Shown: positions 1 to 5,919 of the stretch, piece by piece | Layout: every line of letters starts with the position of its first letter | Numbering within the stretch: the first letter of the stretch is position 1 | NCBI GenBank assembly: GCA_005778035.1 | Contig: SXKT01000044.1 | Coordinates: forward strand, 1 to 51,654 | Source: Chloroflexota bacterium | Lineage (GTDB): Bacteria > Chloroflexota > Anaerolineae > Anaerolineales > Villigracilaceae | Direction of reading: 5' to 3' | DNA length: 51,654 nucleotides | Translations under genes and position numbers: made by a program | Notes under the pieces: model-generated | Told to the model about the DNA's origin: nothing | Database searches by the model: none | What the model saw: the letters and a program-made list of their open reading frames with translations, nothing else

Positions 1-1
1 C

Positions 2-346
2 CAGATCCCCGCTGAACTGGGAGTGGTATTCGCGGCCGGAGAGGGTGAATCGGTATACACCTTGTTTGCCCACCTGCAAGAAATGCAGATCCAACAATTG
101 GGTGAGGATATATCATGCGGACAGCAGATAGCCCAAACCGGATTGACCGGTTTTACGGGTGGCCCCCACTTGCATATTGAATTTAGGGTTGGTCCTTCAT
201 CCACCCAATTTGATTCAATGGGGTATTACCGTGCCGATATGCTACCAGTTGAAATGGAAAATTATCGATTATGGAGAAATAGCGGAACTTTCCGCTTGGT
301 AGATCCCGCAGTTGTTTTTGGATTGGACGTGCCGCAAAAGCAATGA
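2..346 (+). CDS. M23 (LytM/lysostaphin-type) metallopeptidase, C-terminal part
   Basis: The reading frame is open from the left edge, so the gene begins outside the window; a GTG at 23 is internal and not the start. The visible piece is the end of a peptidase M23 domain: a strand reading VYTLFAHL, then a Gly-rich turn (GQQIAQTGLTGFTGGPHLHIEF) that carries the HxH zinc-ligand pair (HLH) typical of the family's last motif. M23 enzymes cut glycine or peptide cross-bridges in peptidoglycan outside the membrane. The other zinc ligands (HxxxD) and any signal peptide lie upstream and cannot be seen. About 50 residues follow the HLH motif, so a short C-terminal extension is present. The family call is firm; whether it is an active hydrolase or a regulator cannot be judged here. 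Confidence 0.85.
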   Translation, partial: QIPAELGVVFAAGEGESVYTLFAHLQEMQIQQLGEDISCGQQIAQTGLTGFTGGPHLHIEFRVGPSSTQFDSMGYYRADMLPVEMENYRLWRNSGTFRLVDPAVVFGLDVPQKQ

Positions 347-375
347 TTGTGGACGGGGCAGCAGAGGGGGTTTGT

Positions 376-381
376 TATAAT
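376..381 (+). promoter_or_regulatory. extended -10 element of azlC, probably leaderless
   Basis: TATAAT preceded by TGT (extended -10). No convincing -35 at normal spacing. The hexamer ends 8 nt before the ATG at 390, so transcription should begin at or next to the start codon. Confidence 0.55.
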
Positions 382-389
382 TGCCATTT

Positions 390-1076
390 ATGCAGCTTAA
401 TAGCCAGACAAAACAATTTTTACTCGGGATCCGTGATGAAGCTCCAATATTGTTGGGGGTAGTGCCGTTTGGGATGATCTACGGGATTATAGCGCTCTCT
501 GCTGGGCTAAGCACGTTCGAAGCCCAAAACATGTCTTGGATCGTATTCGCGGGGTCGGCCCAGTTTATGGCTGCCAAATTGATCGCAGAATCTGCACCGC
601 TTGGTGTGGTACTGATCAGCGGGTTTGTAATTAACCTGAGGCATGCTTTGTATAGCGCTACAATTTCCCCTTATCTTAAGGGATTGCCTGTGAAATGGAA
701 GGCGGTACTCTCCTATTTGCTAACCGATGAAGCCTTTGCGGCCAGCATTGTCCACTTCCAAAAAAATGAGGACAACCCCAATAAACACTGGCATTTATTG
801 GGCTCTGGCTTATTATTGTGGACCAGCTGGCAGGTTAGTACTGCTGTGGGAATTTTTGTTGGGGCGCAAATCCCTTCTTCATGGGGTTTGGATTTTGCAT
901 TGCCGATCACATTCATCGCATTGGTTGTTCCGGGTTTGCGCGATAAACATGGAATTTTGGCGGCCGTGGTTTCCAGCCTGTTAGCGTTATTATTTTTTGG
1001 CATACCATTCAAATTCGGGATGATCCTGGCTTCCTTCGCTGGCATTGGGGTGGGCTTGTGGAGTGAAAGCCGATGA
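390..1076 (+). CDS. azlC: AzlC family branched-chain amino acid exporter, large subunit
   Basis: A 228-residue hydrophobic protein with several membrane segments. It carries the family's N-terminal pattern of a short polar stretch followed by a PFGMIYG helix and a FAGSAQFMAAKL segment, and a later NLRHALYSA motif; these are typical of AzlC (YgaZ-like). With AzlD it forms a two-component exporter for branched-chain amino acids or their analogues in the cytoplasmic membrane. ATG 390 is preferred because it sits 8 nt after a TATAAT. An in-frame TTG at 381 overlaps that hexamer but has a GA-rich stretch (363-370) ten bases upstream, so it remains possible. The stop overlaps the azlD start by 4 nt (ATGA), indicating translational coupling. 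No regulator gene lies beside it. Confidence 0.9.
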   Translation: MQLNSQTKQFLLGIRDEAPILLGVVPFGMIYGIIALSAGLSTFEAQNMSWIVFAGSAQFMAAKLIAESAPLGVVLISGFVINLRHALYSATISPYLKGLPVKWKAVLSYLLTDEAFAASIVHFQKNEDNPNKHWHLLGSGLLLWTSWQVSTAVGIFVGAQIPSSWGLDFALPITFIALVVPGLRDKHGILAAVVSSLLALLFFGIPFKFGMILASFAGIGVGLWSESR

Positions 1077-1396
1077 GCATTTGGTTGACATTGATCTTGC
1101 TTGGAGGGCTTACCTTCCTTACCCGTTTCAGCTTCATCGCGGTCTTCGACAAGGTAGAACCCCCCCGCAATTTAAAAAGAGCGTTGCGTTTTGTCCCGAT
1201 CGCTGTCCTAAGCGCCATCATTAGCCCGGAACTTTTGTTTGCCAATGGACAATTTATTTGGGATTGGAATAACCCAAAGGCGATCGCGGCCATTATTGCC
1301 ACCTTTGTAGCCTTGAAAACCCGCAATGTAATCCTGACGATCGTTGTGGGAATGGCCAGCTTTTGGGTCATCCGCCTTCTGCTTCCTGGTAAATGA
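1073..1396 (+). CDS. azlD: AzlD family branched-chain amino acid exporter, small subunit
   Basis: A 107-residue protein with about four hydrophobic segments, the length and layout of AzlD (YgaH-like). The N-terminal helix contains the LTRFSF motif and is followed by a polar loop (VEPPRNLKRALRFVP) that matches the conserved R-x-L-x-Y/F-VP region of the family. It is the small partner of AzlC, and the ATG overlaps the azlC stop by 4 nt, so the two are made together. A strong hairpin directly after the stop ends the operon. The substrate range is inferred from the family only. Confidence 0.88.
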   Translation: MSIWLTLILLGGLTFLTRFSFIAVFDKVEPPRNLKRALRFVPIAVLSAIISPELLFANGQFIWDWNNPKAIAAIIATFVALKTRNVILTIVVGMASFWVIRLLLPGK

Positions 1397-1427
1397 GAAC
1401 CGCGGGCTCGCCAATAGCCCGCGGTTC
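1397..1427 (+). terminator. hairpin terminator after azlCD
   Basis: A 12-bp perfect stem (GAACCGCGGGCT / AGCCCGCGGTTC) with a 7-nt loop begins right after the azlD stop. The tail (CGTTCTATCT) is only moderately T-rich, so termination may be partial. Confidence 0.75.
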
Positions 1428-1453
1428 CGTTCTATCTCAAGGAGGGAGAAGAA

Positions 1454-1474
1454 ATGAAGCTAAAATTAGGATAA
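1454..1474 (+). other. six-codon ORF with very strong ribosome-binding site
   Basis: AAGGAGGGAG at 1439-1448 is followed at good spacing by ATG and the codons for MKLKLG and then TAA. It lies 65 nt before radA, between the azlD terminator and the radA start. It could be a translated leader peptide or chance; nothing else supports it. Confidence 0.25.
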
Positions 1475-1491
1475 CATCTATTTTTAGGCGC

Positions 1492-1524
1492 TACCCAACG
1501 ATTACCCTACGGTTACCATACATT
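1492..1524 (+). repeat. three 11-nt direct repeats upstream of radA
   Basis: Three consecutive 11-mers (TACCCAACGAT, TACCCTACGGT, TACCATACATT) start at 1492, 1503 and 1514. The period is close to one helical turn, so a protein binding each copy would sit on one face of the DNA. They end 14 nt before the radA start codon, where the core promoter should lie. An operator role is inference. Confidence 0.45.
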
Positions 1525-1538
1525 ATTGAGGGACTGCA

Positions 1539-2933
1539 ATGCCAAGGTCATTTTCCAGATTTGTTTGCCAGCAATGCGGGCGTGTGTCCGCATCCTATAT
1601 GGGCAAGTGCCCCCAATGTAACGCATTCAACAGTATGGTGGAAGAGATCGTAGCTGACGAAGCTCCTTCCAGATCTGTTGCCAGCAAAGCGGGCGTGGTC
1701 ACCCGATCGAAACCACAAAAGATCGGGGATATCACCTCCTCGGCAGAAAAAAGGATTCAAGTACCGATAGGCGAGTTCTCCCGCGTGTTGGGAGGCGGCA
1801 TCGTTCCCGGTTCACTGGTGCTGATCGGTGGAGATCCTGGAATTGGGAAATCTACCCTGATGTTACAAATGACTCTGGAGGTATCCCGTGGAGCACGCAC
1901 ATTATACGTAACCGGGGAGGAATCGGAGCAACAAATCAAAATGCGTGCCGACCGCCTGCTTGCCGCGGGGACGGCATTTCCAGATTCTTTGATGATCGTA
2001 AATGAAACCAGCATGCCTGTGATCATGAACCACATTAGGGACGTGCAGCCGCAGGTGATCATCATCGATTCGATCCAAACCGTATACGACGCGGATTTTG
2101 ATTCCTCGGCGGGATCAGTTACCCAGGTACGGGAATGCTCATCGCAATTGCGCGAATTGGCGAAATCGCAAAACATTTCGGTTTTTTTGATCGGCCATGT
2201 TACCAAAGAGGGAGTGATCGCCGGCCCGAGGGTATTGGAGCATATTGTCGATACCGTCTTATATTTGGAAGGTGATCGATACCAAAGTTTTAGGTTATTA
2301 CGATCGGTAAAAAACCGGTTTGGAACCACAGCGGAAGTTGGGGTATTTGAAATGGCTGGAACAGGATTAAGGGAAGTCACCAATCCGTCGGAGGCGTTTT
2401 TAGCTGAACGCCTGTTTAATGCGCCTGGGTCATCGATTGCGGTTACCGTTGAGGGAACTCGCCCGCTGTTGGTAGAGGTGCAAGGGCTGACATCCGCAGC
2501 CCAATTTGGCAATGCCCGCCGAACCCCCAACGGGGTAGATTACAACCGCTTGTTAATGTTATCGGCGGTGATCACCCGCCGGTTGGGCTTAAAAATGATT
2601 GAACAAGATATTTTTGTCAATGTTGTGGGCGGGATCAAAATTGATGAGCCCGCGGCTGACTTGGCGATCGTGATGGCGATCGTTTCATCCTATCGTGATA
2701 TTCCGTTGCAGGCAGATACTGTTTTTATCGGTGAAATAGGATTGGCTGGCGAGCTTCGGATGCCAGCACAATTATCTATACGGCTAAAAGAAGCCCAAAA
2801 ACTTGGCTTCAGGAAAGCGATCATTCCCCAATCCAACCTTGCGGGAGAAAACCCACCCAAAGGGCTTGAAGTGATAAAAGTGCGGTCTTTATACCAGGCG
2901 ATTGAAAAAGCCTTTGAGTCAACCGGAAAATAA
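1539..2933 (+). CDS. radA: DNA repair protein RadA (Sms)
   Basis: A 464-residue protein of the usual RadA length and domain order. The N-terminal four-cysteine zinc finger uses C10, C13, C24 and C27 and includes SYMGKCPQC. The RecA-like ATPase core has Walker A GGDPGIGKST at about 97-106 and a Walker B-like IIIDSIQ strand near 177. The RadA-specific KNRFG motif is at 258-262. The C-terminal Lon-protease-like domain runs from about 285 and ends in PLYQAIEKAF-type sequence. RadA is a cytosolic ring helicase that drives branch migration in recombination. ATG 1539 follows GAGGGA at 1528-1533. The gene is monocistronic, bounded by the azlCD terminator and a strong bidirectional terminator. Three 11-nt repeats lie just upstream. 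Confidence 0.96.
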   Translation: MPRSFSRFVCQQCGRVSASYMGKCPQCNAFNSMVEEIVADEAPSRSVASKAGVVTRSKPQKIGDITSSAEKRIQVPIGEFSRVLGGGIVPGSLVLIGGDPGIGKSTLMLQMTLEVSRGARTLYVTGEESEQQIKMRADRLLAAGTAFPDSLMIVNETSMPVIMNHIRDVQPQVIIIDSIQTVYDADFDSSAGSVTQVRECSSQLRELAKSQNISVFLIGHVTKEGVIAGPRVLEHIVDTVLYLEGDRYQSFRLLRSVKNRFGTTAEVGVFEMAGTGLREVTNPSEAFLAERLFNAPGSSIAVTVEGTRPLLVEVQGLTSAAQFGNARRTPNGVDYNRLLMLSAVITRRLGLKMIEQDIFVNVVGGIKIDEPAADLAIVMAIVSSYRDIPLQADTVFIGEIGLAGELRMPAQLSIRLKEAQKLGFRKAIIPQSNLAGENPPKGLEVIKVRSLYQAIEKAFESTGK

Positions 2934-2962
2934 AAAGACGCGCCATTGCGGCGCGTCTTTTT
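2932..2962. terminator. bidirectional terminator between radA and rplT
   Basis: Stem AAAAAGACGCGCC / GGCGCGTCTTTTT (13 bp) with a 5-nt loop. It gives a T-run on both strands and so serves both radA (plus) and the infC-rpmI-rplT operon (minus). Confidence 0.92.
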
Positions 2963-2983
2963 ATTATTTAGTATGTGCTGAGC

Positions 2984-3328
2984 TTACTTAATTGCCTGAG
3001 AAACCACAGCGGCAAAGGCTTGAGGATCGCGAACTGCGAGGTCGGCAAGCATTTTGCGGTTGAGGGAAATGTTGGCTTTCTTCATGGCGGCTATGAGCCG
3101 GCTGTACGAAAGGCCATTCAGGCGGGCGGCAGCATTGATACGGGCGATCCACAATCGGCGCAGGTCTCGCTTGCGAACGCGGCGATCGCGGGTAGCGTAC
3201 CAAAGGCTCTTCAGCATCGCCTCGTTGGCGCGGCGGAAGAGGAAGTGGCGGGTGCCACGCTGCCCCTTGGTCATTTTTAATACTTTTTTGTGTCGAAGAT
3301 GTCCTTGCGGACCACCTTTTACGCGCAT
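2984..3328 (-). CDS. rplT: 50S ribosomal protein L20
   Basis: 114 residues, the normal L20 length. It contains the highly conserved RRHKK-type N-terminal region ([15 protein letters not shown]), the [14 protein letters not shown] stretch, the [11 protein letters not shown] motif and the C-terminal [12 protein letters not shown] segment. L20 is an early assembly protein of the large subunit that binds 23S rRNA. ATG 3328 is set by AGGAGG nine bases upstream (complement at 3338-3343). It is the last gene of the conserved infC-rpmI-rplT operon. In other bacteria L20 represses this operon by binding its mRNA. The 117-nt gap between rpmI and rplT contains a hairpin that could have such a role. Confidence 0.98.
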   Translation of the reverse strand: MRVKGGPQGHLRHKKVLKMTKGQRGTRHFLFRRANEAMLKSLWYATRDRRVRKRDLRRLWIARINAAARLNGLSYSRLIAAMKKANISLNRKMLADLAVRDPQAFAAVVSQAIK

Positions 3329-3362
3329 ATTTCAAAACCTCCTGCTATCCCTCGGGCGTCGG

Positions 3363-3391
3363 TTTAGGGGCTTCGTCGAAAGTTCCCTAAA
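3363..3391 (-). promoter_or_regulatory. stem-loop in the rpmI-rplT gap
   Basis: On the transcript, TTTAGGG (complement of 3385-3391) pairs with CCCTAAA (complement of 3363-3369). Inside is a CTT/AAG extension around a 6-nt loop. The gap is unusually long for this operon, so a regulatory site, possibly for L20, is plausible but unproven. Confidence 0.35.
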
Positions 3392-3445
3392 TTCCAGTTG
3401 CATACACCCGATAGAAGCATTAAATAAATGGGTGGATAAAAACGC

Positions 3446-3673
3446 CTACTTTAAGTTCGGCACTAAACGGCGAATACGCTTGATGATACCGCGTCCGGAG
3501 ACGGGAACCATTTCAAGGAATTGCGCTTTGGTTCGCTTGGAGGTGTTGCGGCGAAGGTGACTTTTGCCGCCCTTGGTGCGGACCAGAAGCCCAGAACCAG
3601 TCAGGCGAAAACGCTTCGACGTCGCTTTGTGGGTCTTGAGCTTAAACTTACCAGATCTCGGTTTTTGTGGCAC
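3446..3673 (-). CDS. rpmI: 50S ribosomal protein L35
   Basis: 75 residues. The family core starts at KLKTHKATSKRFRLTGSG and continues through the basic KSHLRRNTSKRTK region typical of L35. The protein is about ten residues longer than classical L35 because of an N-terminal extension (MPQKPRSGKF). The start is GTG at 3673, preceded on the minus strand by AAAGGAG (complement of 3683-3689); no ATG fits. Its place between infC and rplT is the universal bacterial order. It binds the large ribosomal subunit. Confidence 0.97.
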   Translation of the reverse strand: MPQKPRSGKFKLKTHKATSKRFRLTGSGLLVRTKGGKSHLRRNTSKRTKAQFLEMVPVSGRGIIKRIRRLVPNLK

Positions 3674-3721
3674 TGCGAATTACTCCTTTCGGAAAAATGT
3701 ACATGGGGGATCCCATGGAAC

Positions 3722-4276
3722 TCACGATTGATCTGCAGCCGGTTTGCCTTCTTTGGGGGGTTTGGCCTTTGCTGGGCCCAACACGACCAACATGGTCTTC
3801 CCTTCCATCATTGGAGCTTGCTCGATCACGCTGATGTCGGCCAATGAATGGGCGATCTCGCGCAGGTCCTCTAAAGCGATCTCAGGGTAATCCATTTCGC
3901 GCCCACGAAATTTGATAGTGACGCGAACCTTGTGCCCCTGGTTTAGCCAGCGGCGAGCGTCGTCAACTTTGAAACCACGATGTGCCTCATTGGTTTTGGG
4001 ACGTAAACGGATCTCTTTAACCTCGATCTTGACCTGGGCTTTTTTTGCTTCCCGCTCCTTCTTCTCACGTTCGAAGAGAAATTTACCAAAATCTAATACA
4101 CGGCAAACAGGTGGCGCGGCGTTGGGTGATACTTCCACCAGGTCCAAGTCAGCATCGCGGGCGATCTGTAAGGCCTGGCGGATGGGAACAACACCAACAT
4201 TCCCTCCATCAGGTCCGATCAGCCGAACCTCGTTGACTCTGATCGCTTCATTGACTCTAAATTCTTGATCGGTTAT
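3722..4276 (-). CDS. infC: translation initiation factor IF-3, apparent ATA start
   Basis: The first conventional start codon (ATG at 4147) would cut off most of the N-terminal domain. Reading the same frame upstream gives ITDQEFRVNEAIRVNEVRLI and then GPDGGNVGVVPIRQAL, which is the conserved IF-3 N-terminus. Between that segment and an in-frame TAA there is no ATG, GTG or TTG. An AAAAGGAG ribosome-binding site sits 7 nt before the ATA at 4276. With that start the protein is 184 residues, normal for IF-3. IF-3 rejects non-canonical start codons, and rare starts on infC give autoregulation in other bacteria (AUU in E. coli). The C-terminal domain includes DLVEVSPNAAPPVCRVLDFG and the IKFRGREM motif. 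It is first in an operon with rpmI and rplT. Confidence 0.95.
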   Translation of the reverse strand: MTDQEFRVNEAIRVNEVRLIGPDGGNVGVVPIRQALQIARDADLDLVEVSPNAAPPVCRVLDFGKFLFEREKKEREAKKAQVKIEVKEIRLRPKTNEAHRGFKVDDARRWLNQGHKVRVTIKFRGREMDYPEIALEDLREIAHSLADISVIEQAPMMEGKTMLVVLGPAKAKPPKEGKPAADQS

Positions 4277-4323
4277 GGCTTGACTCCTTTTAAATACAAA
4301 ACAAATCGGTTTTTAGCCGGAAA

Positions 4324-4352
4324 ATAATACCACATCAAGCATGTTCCGTCAA
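4324..4352 (-). promoter_or_regulatory. sigma70-type promoter of the infC operon
   Basis: On the minus strand TTGACG (4352-4347), a 17-bp spacer and TATTAT (4329-4324) with an upstream TGG (extended -10). The -35 lies inside the last codons of the preceding glycosyltransferase gene. The expected transcription start near 4317 gives a leader of about 40 nt before the ATA start. Confidence 0.8.
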
Positions 4353-5615
4353 ATTAGGGCGGAGTGTGGCCGGATTGGGTTGTTTGCTGGCAGTGTTGTA
4401 TGCCCAAAACAAAAACAAAAGGTTGAAAATAAACCCGCGAAAGCCACCAAAAAATTTTAATACATTCACTTGGACAGGTTGCGCGTCGATCAAATTAAGG
4501 GTGACTACCGTAAATAATGAGAAAATGGCGACTAGGATCGGAACCGAGAACCAACTCCATTTCAGCTTGTTGGGCATAAGCCCATTGTTGATCAGGATTG
4601 CCAGGAATGGGATAGCGGTGAGGATCTGGGAAAAATGGGCATGCCATGTGACAAGCATGGTTGCGATGAAGATACTAAAAATGGAAAGCAGATCAGTATT
4701 GGGATTTGGCCGTTGCAAATTTGCCAAAATTTTGTGAACCAGCCAGAGTGTACCAAGCGCCCCGATGATACTGATCCAATAATGGATGGAGGTGCCCAAG
4801 AAATTATCAAAATGGAGAGAAAACATGCGCCAATTCATCATCAACAATGGGTTGGATGCCGACCTGCCAGTGGAGGAACCAGTCAGGATGTTAATAAATC
4901 CATCGATGCCATCTGGGCCAGCCAGTATTGCAGAGATACCCACCAGCAGCAACCCTATGCTGGAGAATCCGAACAAACTTCGCCAGTCTTTTTTCCACAC
5001 CAAGTACGGGAGGATCAGGACCAGTGTTTGTGGTTTAAGCAACAAACCTGCCAACCAAGAACCGGCCAAAAATGGACGGCCTTTTTGAGAATTCCGGAAA
5101 AATTCTCCGGCAGCAATACCCAACAGTATGTTAAGTTGGCCGTATTGGATGTTGAGGAAAAACGGCAGTGAAAAAAAAACGATAAATAAAGTTTCTAATT
5201 TGATTTTTTCACCGCTGACCTGTAGCGTGAAGAAATGCAAATACCAAAATAATAAAATGAAATTTAGAAAATTCCAGATAAAATACCCAACTTTAATTGG
5301 CAGCAGCGCGAATGCCTGAAATGGAATGACAAAGATCGGCAGGTAAGGGAACGGAATCACCAAGAAGAAATCATTGTTAGGGAAAGGCTTTGGATAGATC
5401 GGTTCTTGAAATTCTTTTAAGGAATCAATGTCGTAGACCTGTGCGATGCCAGCTTCATTGGCGATCTTTCCGCTGCTCCAATAGGCGCAGAAGTCGATGC
5501 CGGTGGAATTGCAAAACCGTTTCGTATCCAGATCGACGCCAATTAAAAAAATATAATAGGTGGCTAACAGGCCAAAAGCCGCGAGCCTGGAATATTTTAT
5601 TAATTTTGTCGCCAT
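4335..5615 (-). CDS. GT87-like (DUF2029) polyprenyl-phosphate-dependent glycosyltransferase
   Basis: A 426-residue integral membrane protein with roughly ten hydrophobic segments. It shows the hallmarks of the GT-C fold family GT87/DUF2029: an acidic first extracytoplasmic loop motif DFCAYW (Asp41 the likely catalytic base), QYGQLN at about 157-162 and the LAGLLLKPQ helix at 188-196. Such enzymes move a mannose or other sugar from a polyprenyl-phosphate carrier outside the membrane; donor and acceptor are not predictable here. The start ATG overlaps the moaD stop by one base (TAATG), so the two are coupled. Its 3' end contains the infC promoter. GT2 enzymes elsewhere in the window resemble those that make polyprenyl-phosphate sugars. 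Confidence 0.8.
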   Translation of the reverse strand: MATKLIKYSRLAAFGLLATYYIFLIGVDLDTKRFCNSTGIDFCAYWSSGKIANEAGIAQVYDIDSLKEFQEPIYPKPFPNNDFFLVIPFPYLPIFVIPFQAFALLPIKVGYFIWNFLNFILLFWYLHFFTLQVSGEKIKLETLFIVFFSLPFFLNIQYGQLNILLGIAAGEFFRNSQKGRPFLAGSWLAGLLLKPQTLVLILPYLVWKKDWRSLFGFSSIGLLLVGISAILAGPDGIDGFINILTGSSTGRSASNPLLMMNWRMFSLHFDNFLGTSIHYWISIIGALGTLWLVHKILANLQRPNPNTDLLSIFSIFIATMLVTWHAHFSQILTAIPFLAILINNGLMPNKLKWSWFSVPILVAIFSLFTVVTLNLIDAQPVQVNVLKFFGGFRGFIFNLLFLFWAYNTASKQPNPATLRPNLTEHA

Positions 5616-5863
5616 TAGCCACCGCTGACGGGGGGGAAGAACGCAACGGTATCTGTTGGGGTGATCAATTGGTCCTTCGATGCGTATTCTTTGTTGACAG
5701 CCACCAAAATTGAACGTAAAGAAGATTCGAGCGTTGGATGCTTGGCCAGGCTGGCATTAATGACTTGTTGAACTGTGGCTTCATTTCCTTCCAGCTCCAC
5801 TTCTATTGAGTTGGAACCGGCTTTGAGTTTTAATGTAGCATAGAGTTGGATCTGGATTTTCAT
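5615..5863 (-). CDS. moaD: MoaD/ThiS family sulfur carrier protein
   Basis: 82 residues with the ubiquitin-like beta-grasp pattern (an IQLYATLKLKAGS opening strand) and the diagnostic C-terminal Gly-Gly in FFPPVSGG. That tail is adenylated by MoeB/MoaB-type enzymes and thiocarboxylated for molybdopterin synthesis. ATG 5863 is chosen over upstream codons because the conserved first strand begins there, and AAGGTG lies three bases upstream. The context is odd: it precedes and is coupled to a GT87 glycosyltransferase rather than moaE. A molybdenum enzyme (xanthine dehydrogenase) lies 23 kb away. It could serve another sulfur-transfer pathway, since the family is not specific enough to decide. 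Confidence 0.85.
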   Translation of the reverse strand: MKIQIQLYATLKLKAGSNSIEVELEGNEATVQQVINASLAKHPTLESSLRSILVAVNKEYASKDQLITPTDTVAFFPPVSGG

Positions 5864-5880
5864 TGAACACCTTGTAGGTA

Positions 5881-5902
5881 TATAATCTTGTCTTCTATTA
5901 TA
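5881..5902. promoter_or_regulatory. overlapping divergent promoters, inverted -10 elements
   Basis: TATAAT (5881-5886) for the rightward gene and ATTATA (5897-5902, TATAAT on the minus strand) for leftward moaD form an inverted repeat separated by 10 bp. Predicted starts near 5893 and 5890 each give a leader of about 27 nt. Neither has a strong -35. Two polymerases could not occupy both at once. Confidence 0.5.
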
Positions 5903-5919
5903 CAAAATATGGCAGCCTT

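Noticed and set aside
1492-1524. Start of a CRISPR array
   Set aside because: The repeat unit is only 11 nt, without spacers, and no cas gene is present.
1757-2530. A 257-codon open frame antisense to radA
   Set aside because: Composition is that of a shadow frame (Ser/Thr/Pro-rich, no family resemblance), and RadA is certain on the other strand.
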